Translations under genes and position numbers: made by a program
Shown: in pieces, positions 5,683 to 7,634 of the stretch
How positions within the stretch are numbered: position 1 is the first letter of the stretch
Layout of the letters: each line of letters begins with the position of its first letter
Notes under the pieces: model-generated
The model's input: the letters and a program-made list of their open reading frames with translations, nothing else
Databases searched by the model: none
Told to the model about the DNA's origin: nothing
Assembly: GCA_947176285.1 (NCBI GenBank)
Contig: CAMWQF010000128.1
Location: 1 to 7,634 of the forward strand
Source: an uncultured Porphyromonadaceae bacterium
GTDB lineage: Bacteria > Bacteroidota > Bacteroidia > Bacteroidales > Muribaculaceae
Length of the DNA stretch: 7,634 bases
Direction of reading: 5' to 3'

Positions 5683-6570
5683 ATGAAAAAATTCATTGAC
5701 ATCTGCCAATTTGTATTGGTTTTGTTTGGGATGATGATCTGTGGATTGTTTCTCACCACAATGATAGGGCTGTTGCCCTTAAAGTGGAATGCAATGCAAT
5801 GGTGTATTATTGCAGGTCAGAATATTCTTGCCTTTATCATCCCGGCTATCTTGACGTGGAAATTTTGTTTTAAGACATCCCCATTACATGCTATAGAAGC
5901 CGACAAGGCTCCATCCTTAAGGATGATTGGAATTGCAATCTTGATTTATGTTGTTGGTATTCCTGTCCTTAATCAGATTGTCTATTGGAATCAGGAAATT
6001 AATCTCCCTGAATACCTCTCCGGTTTTGAGCAATGGTGTAGGCAGATGGAAGAGCAGGCAGAAGAACTGACCAAAGGACTCATCAACACCACCGACTTAT
6101 TGCCTACAATCATCAACTTGCTTCTTATAGGCATTCTTACCGGTATCGGCGAAGAGTTTTTCTTTCGTGGTGCATTGCAGCGCATGCTTATATGGTGTAA
6201 GGTAAATCCCCACGTGGCAATATGGACCGCCGCAACAGTTTTCAGCGCCCTTCATTTTCAATTTTTTGGCTTTGTCCCCAGATTGCTGCTTGGTGCATTT
6301 TTCGGATATCTATATTGGTGGAGCGCTTCTATATGGGTGAATGCATTTGCTCATGCTCTTAATAATAGTCTTGTGATAGTTTCCACATGGTGCATCAACA
6401 AGGGACTTATTTCTGAAGAATTTGATATGATGGGTGTTTCTGAAGGAAGTGTGCCCCTTCTTGCTATCATTAGCGCGATTGCAGTCGGTTTCATTATTTC
6501 TTTCTTTATAAGTCGTGGCGTTCTTGTAGGCGCCCGAAATCTTCCTCCGGCAATACCCCAAAAATCCTAA
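5683..6570 (+). CDS. CPBP-family (CAAX protease / bacteriocin-processing) intramembrane metalloprotease
   Basis: 295 residues from the ATG one base after the lptB TGA. The frame stays open upstream to an ATG at 5629, but that would overlap lptB by 53 bp, so the later start is chosen. The protein is strongly hydrophobic, with segments near 8-30, 40-60, 82-100, 141-156, 175-193, 197-215, 216-236 and 257-277. The CPBP motifs are present in order: EEFFFR (E157, E158, R162), FSALH (188-191) with H191, and AHALNN with H224 and N228, giving the glutamates and histidines expected of the metal-binding active site. Members act as glutamic/metal-type proteases within the membrane in Rce1-like or peptide-processing roles; the substrate here is unknown. 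Position between lptB and holA suggests a constitutive envelope role and not bacteriocin immunity, as no bacteriocin gene is nearby. The 11-bp gap to holA implies one transcript. Confidence 0.88.
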   Translation: MKKFIDICQFVLVLFGMMICGLFLTTMIGLLPLKWNAMQWCIIAGQNILAFIIPAILTWKFCFKTSPLHAIEADKAPSLRMIGIAILIYVVGIPVLNQIVYWNQEINLPEYLSGFEQWCRQMEEQAEELTKGLINTTDLLPTIINLLLIGILTGIGEEFFFRGALQRMLIWCKVNPHVAIWTAATVFSALHFQFFGFVPRLLLGAFFGYLYWWSASIWVNAFAHALNNSLVIVSTWCINKGLISEEFDMMGVSEGSVPLLAIISAIAVGFIISFFISRGVLVGARNLPPAIPQKS

Positions 6571-6581
6571 TATAATTCAAA

Positions 6582-7634
6582 ATGCCACCTAAAGCAAGCA
6601 AAGAACTCTCCTATCGTGATGTCCTTGACAAAATTAAAAAGCACGATTTCGCATCAGTATATCTTCTGATGGGAGAAGAACCATATTATATTGATCTGAT
6701 TGTCGATGCTATTGAACAAAATGTAGTGAAAGAAGAGAATCAGGCGTTTGATCAACTTGTATTCTATGGTGCAGATTCCGATATTGATGTTGTAATAGCA
6801 AGCGCACGTCAATACCCGGTTATGGGCGATAGACAACTTGTAATATTGAAGGAGGCTCAGACATGTCCTGGGAATAAGACTCTTCTTGACAAATTTGCTT
6901 CATATGTTGCCCAACCCAACAGTCAAGGTGTTTTCGTGTTGGCTTATAAGGGTGATAATCTTTCTGCTACATCTGCTCTTATGAAAGCTGCAGCTAAGGC
7001 AGGAGATAAAGTCGTGGTGTTTAAAAGTCCAAAGATCAGAGACTATCAACTTGCAGGTCCGATCAAAGACTATTGCCGGCAGAAAAAGGTCGATATTGAA
7101 AATACGGCTGTTCAGATTCTGATTGAATATATTGGGAATTCTCTGCAAAAACTATTTGGTGAGATCGATAAACTTATTGTAGGAGCCGGAAATGAGGATA
7201 AGCGGATCACTGCCGCTATGGTGGAAGAAAATATAGGAATATCTAAAGAATTCAATAATTATGAACTTAGAAAAGCCCTGTCAGTCAAAGATTATCCAAA
7301 GTCGCTCCGCATTTTAGATTATTTCAAGAAAAATCCTAAAAATAATCCGAGTGTAATGACTACGTCTACCCTTCAGACTTTCTTTAGCCAACTTGTAGTA
7401 GGGCATTACACCCATGATAAGAGTGATCAAAGTCTGATGGATGTGTTGCAACTCAAAAATAGTTTTGCTTTAAAGGAGATTAGAGATGGACTTCGCATGT
7501 ATTCACCGCGTCAATCGCTTGCCGCTATATCCGCGTTGCGCGATTTTGACTGCAAGAGCAAGGGCATCGGCTCCCTCCAGAATGAATACGACCTCCTTCA
7601 AGAACTGATCTTCAAAATCTTCACCGTCTCCTAA
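6582..7634 (+). CDS. holA: DNA polymerase III delta subunit
   Basis: 350 residues, the normal length for delta, with the TAA as the final three bases of the window. Delta is the clamp-loader subunit that opens the beta sliding clamp; it works with tau/gamma and delta' to load it onto primed DNA. Supporting blocks: VYLLMGEEPYYID (26-38), the conserved N-terminal G-E/D-x-Y/F segment of delta; YPVMGDRQLVILKEAQ (78-93), matching the family P-hhG-x-R-hhhhx pattern; NSLQKLFGEIDKL (186-198), equal to the usual L-x-x-E-h-x-K-L; and a C-terminal helical collar domain from about 215, with EFNNYELRKAL. As in other deltas, no functional Walker A or signature motif is seen. The start at 6582 sits 11 bp after the protease stop without a Shine-Dalgarno; the N-terminus is AT-rich and basic but fits Bacteroidales homologues. 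It is last in the visible operon. Confidence 0.92.
   Translation: MPPKASKELSYRDVLDKIKKHDFASVYLLMGEEPYYIDLIVDAIEQNVVKEENQAFDQLVFYGADSDIDVVIASARQYPVMGDRQLVILKEAQTCPGNKTLLDKFASYVAQPNSQGVFVLAYKGDNLSATSALMKAAAKAGDKVVVFKSPKIRDYQLAGPIKDYCRQKKVDIENTAVQILIEYIGNSLQKLFGEIDKLIVGAGNEDKRITAAMVEENIGISKEFNNYELRKALSVKDYPKSLRILDYFKKNPKNNPSVMTTSTLQTFFSQLVVGHYTHDKSDQSLMDVLQLKNSFALKEIRDGLRMYSPRQSLAAISALRDFDCKSKGIGSLQNEYDLLQELIFKIFTVS

Noticed and set aside
5337..5759. 140-codon open frame on the minus strand across the lptB/protease junction
   Set aside because: It spans the boundary of two well-supported genes on the other strand and has no motifs or start signals of its own.

Overview
The window looks like a stretch of a Bacteroidales (Bacteroidota) chromosome, carrying core genes and no mobile-element genes. 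I infer this from AT-leaning intergenic DNA, few Shine-Dalgarno sequences, a close match to the Bacteroidota promoter pattern (TTTG, about 20 bp, TAnnTTTG) upstream of the uridine kinase gene, and the style of the proteins. Genus cannot be fixed from what is visible; Prevotella-, Bacteroides- or Muribaculaceae-type organisms are all compatible.

Layout. The left edge holds the last 54 codons of an NhaA-type Na+/H+ antiporter (+ strand). It converges on a minus-strand block of three genes. The roughly 180 bp between them is packed with perfect or near-perfect inverted repeats: three hairpins in tandem, then a 10-bp-stem hairpin and a 12-bp palindrome. The minus block, in transcription order, is mlaE-like permease, mlaF-like ATPase (4-bp ATGA overlap) and, after 57 bp, a long RelA/SpoT homologue. 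A 223-bp divergent control region separates it from a compact plus-strand block: udk (uridine kinase), lptB (LPS-export ATPase), a CPBP-family membrane protease and holA (DNA polymerase III delta). The plus genes are joined by a 4-bp overlap, a 1-bp gap and an 11-bp gap, so they almost certainly share a transcript. The window ends exactly at the holA stop codon.

How the genes fit together. MlaEF moves glycerophospholipid between inner and outer membranes, and LptB powers lipopolysaccharide transport in the same envelope. The two ATPases are therefore transcribed away from each other from one short region, with a (p)ppGpp enzyme and a nucleoside salvage kinase in the two transcripts. No MCE-domain gene (mlaD) or other Mla or Lpt component lies in the window.

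What stands out. I see no wholly new system. The most unusual gene is the RelA/SpoT homologue: its hydrolase (HD) motifs are intact, but its synthetase domain has lost the RXKD/EXDD motif and several substrate-binding residues, and the helical linker between the TGS and zinc-finger domains is almost absent. It therefore reads as a (p)ppGpp hydrolase, not a bifunctional enzyme. Other points are the GTG start of mlaE nested in the stop of a 7-codon leader ORF, overlapping divergent promoters sharing a palindrome, a long acidic N-terminal extension on LptB, and the tandem palindromes after nhaA.
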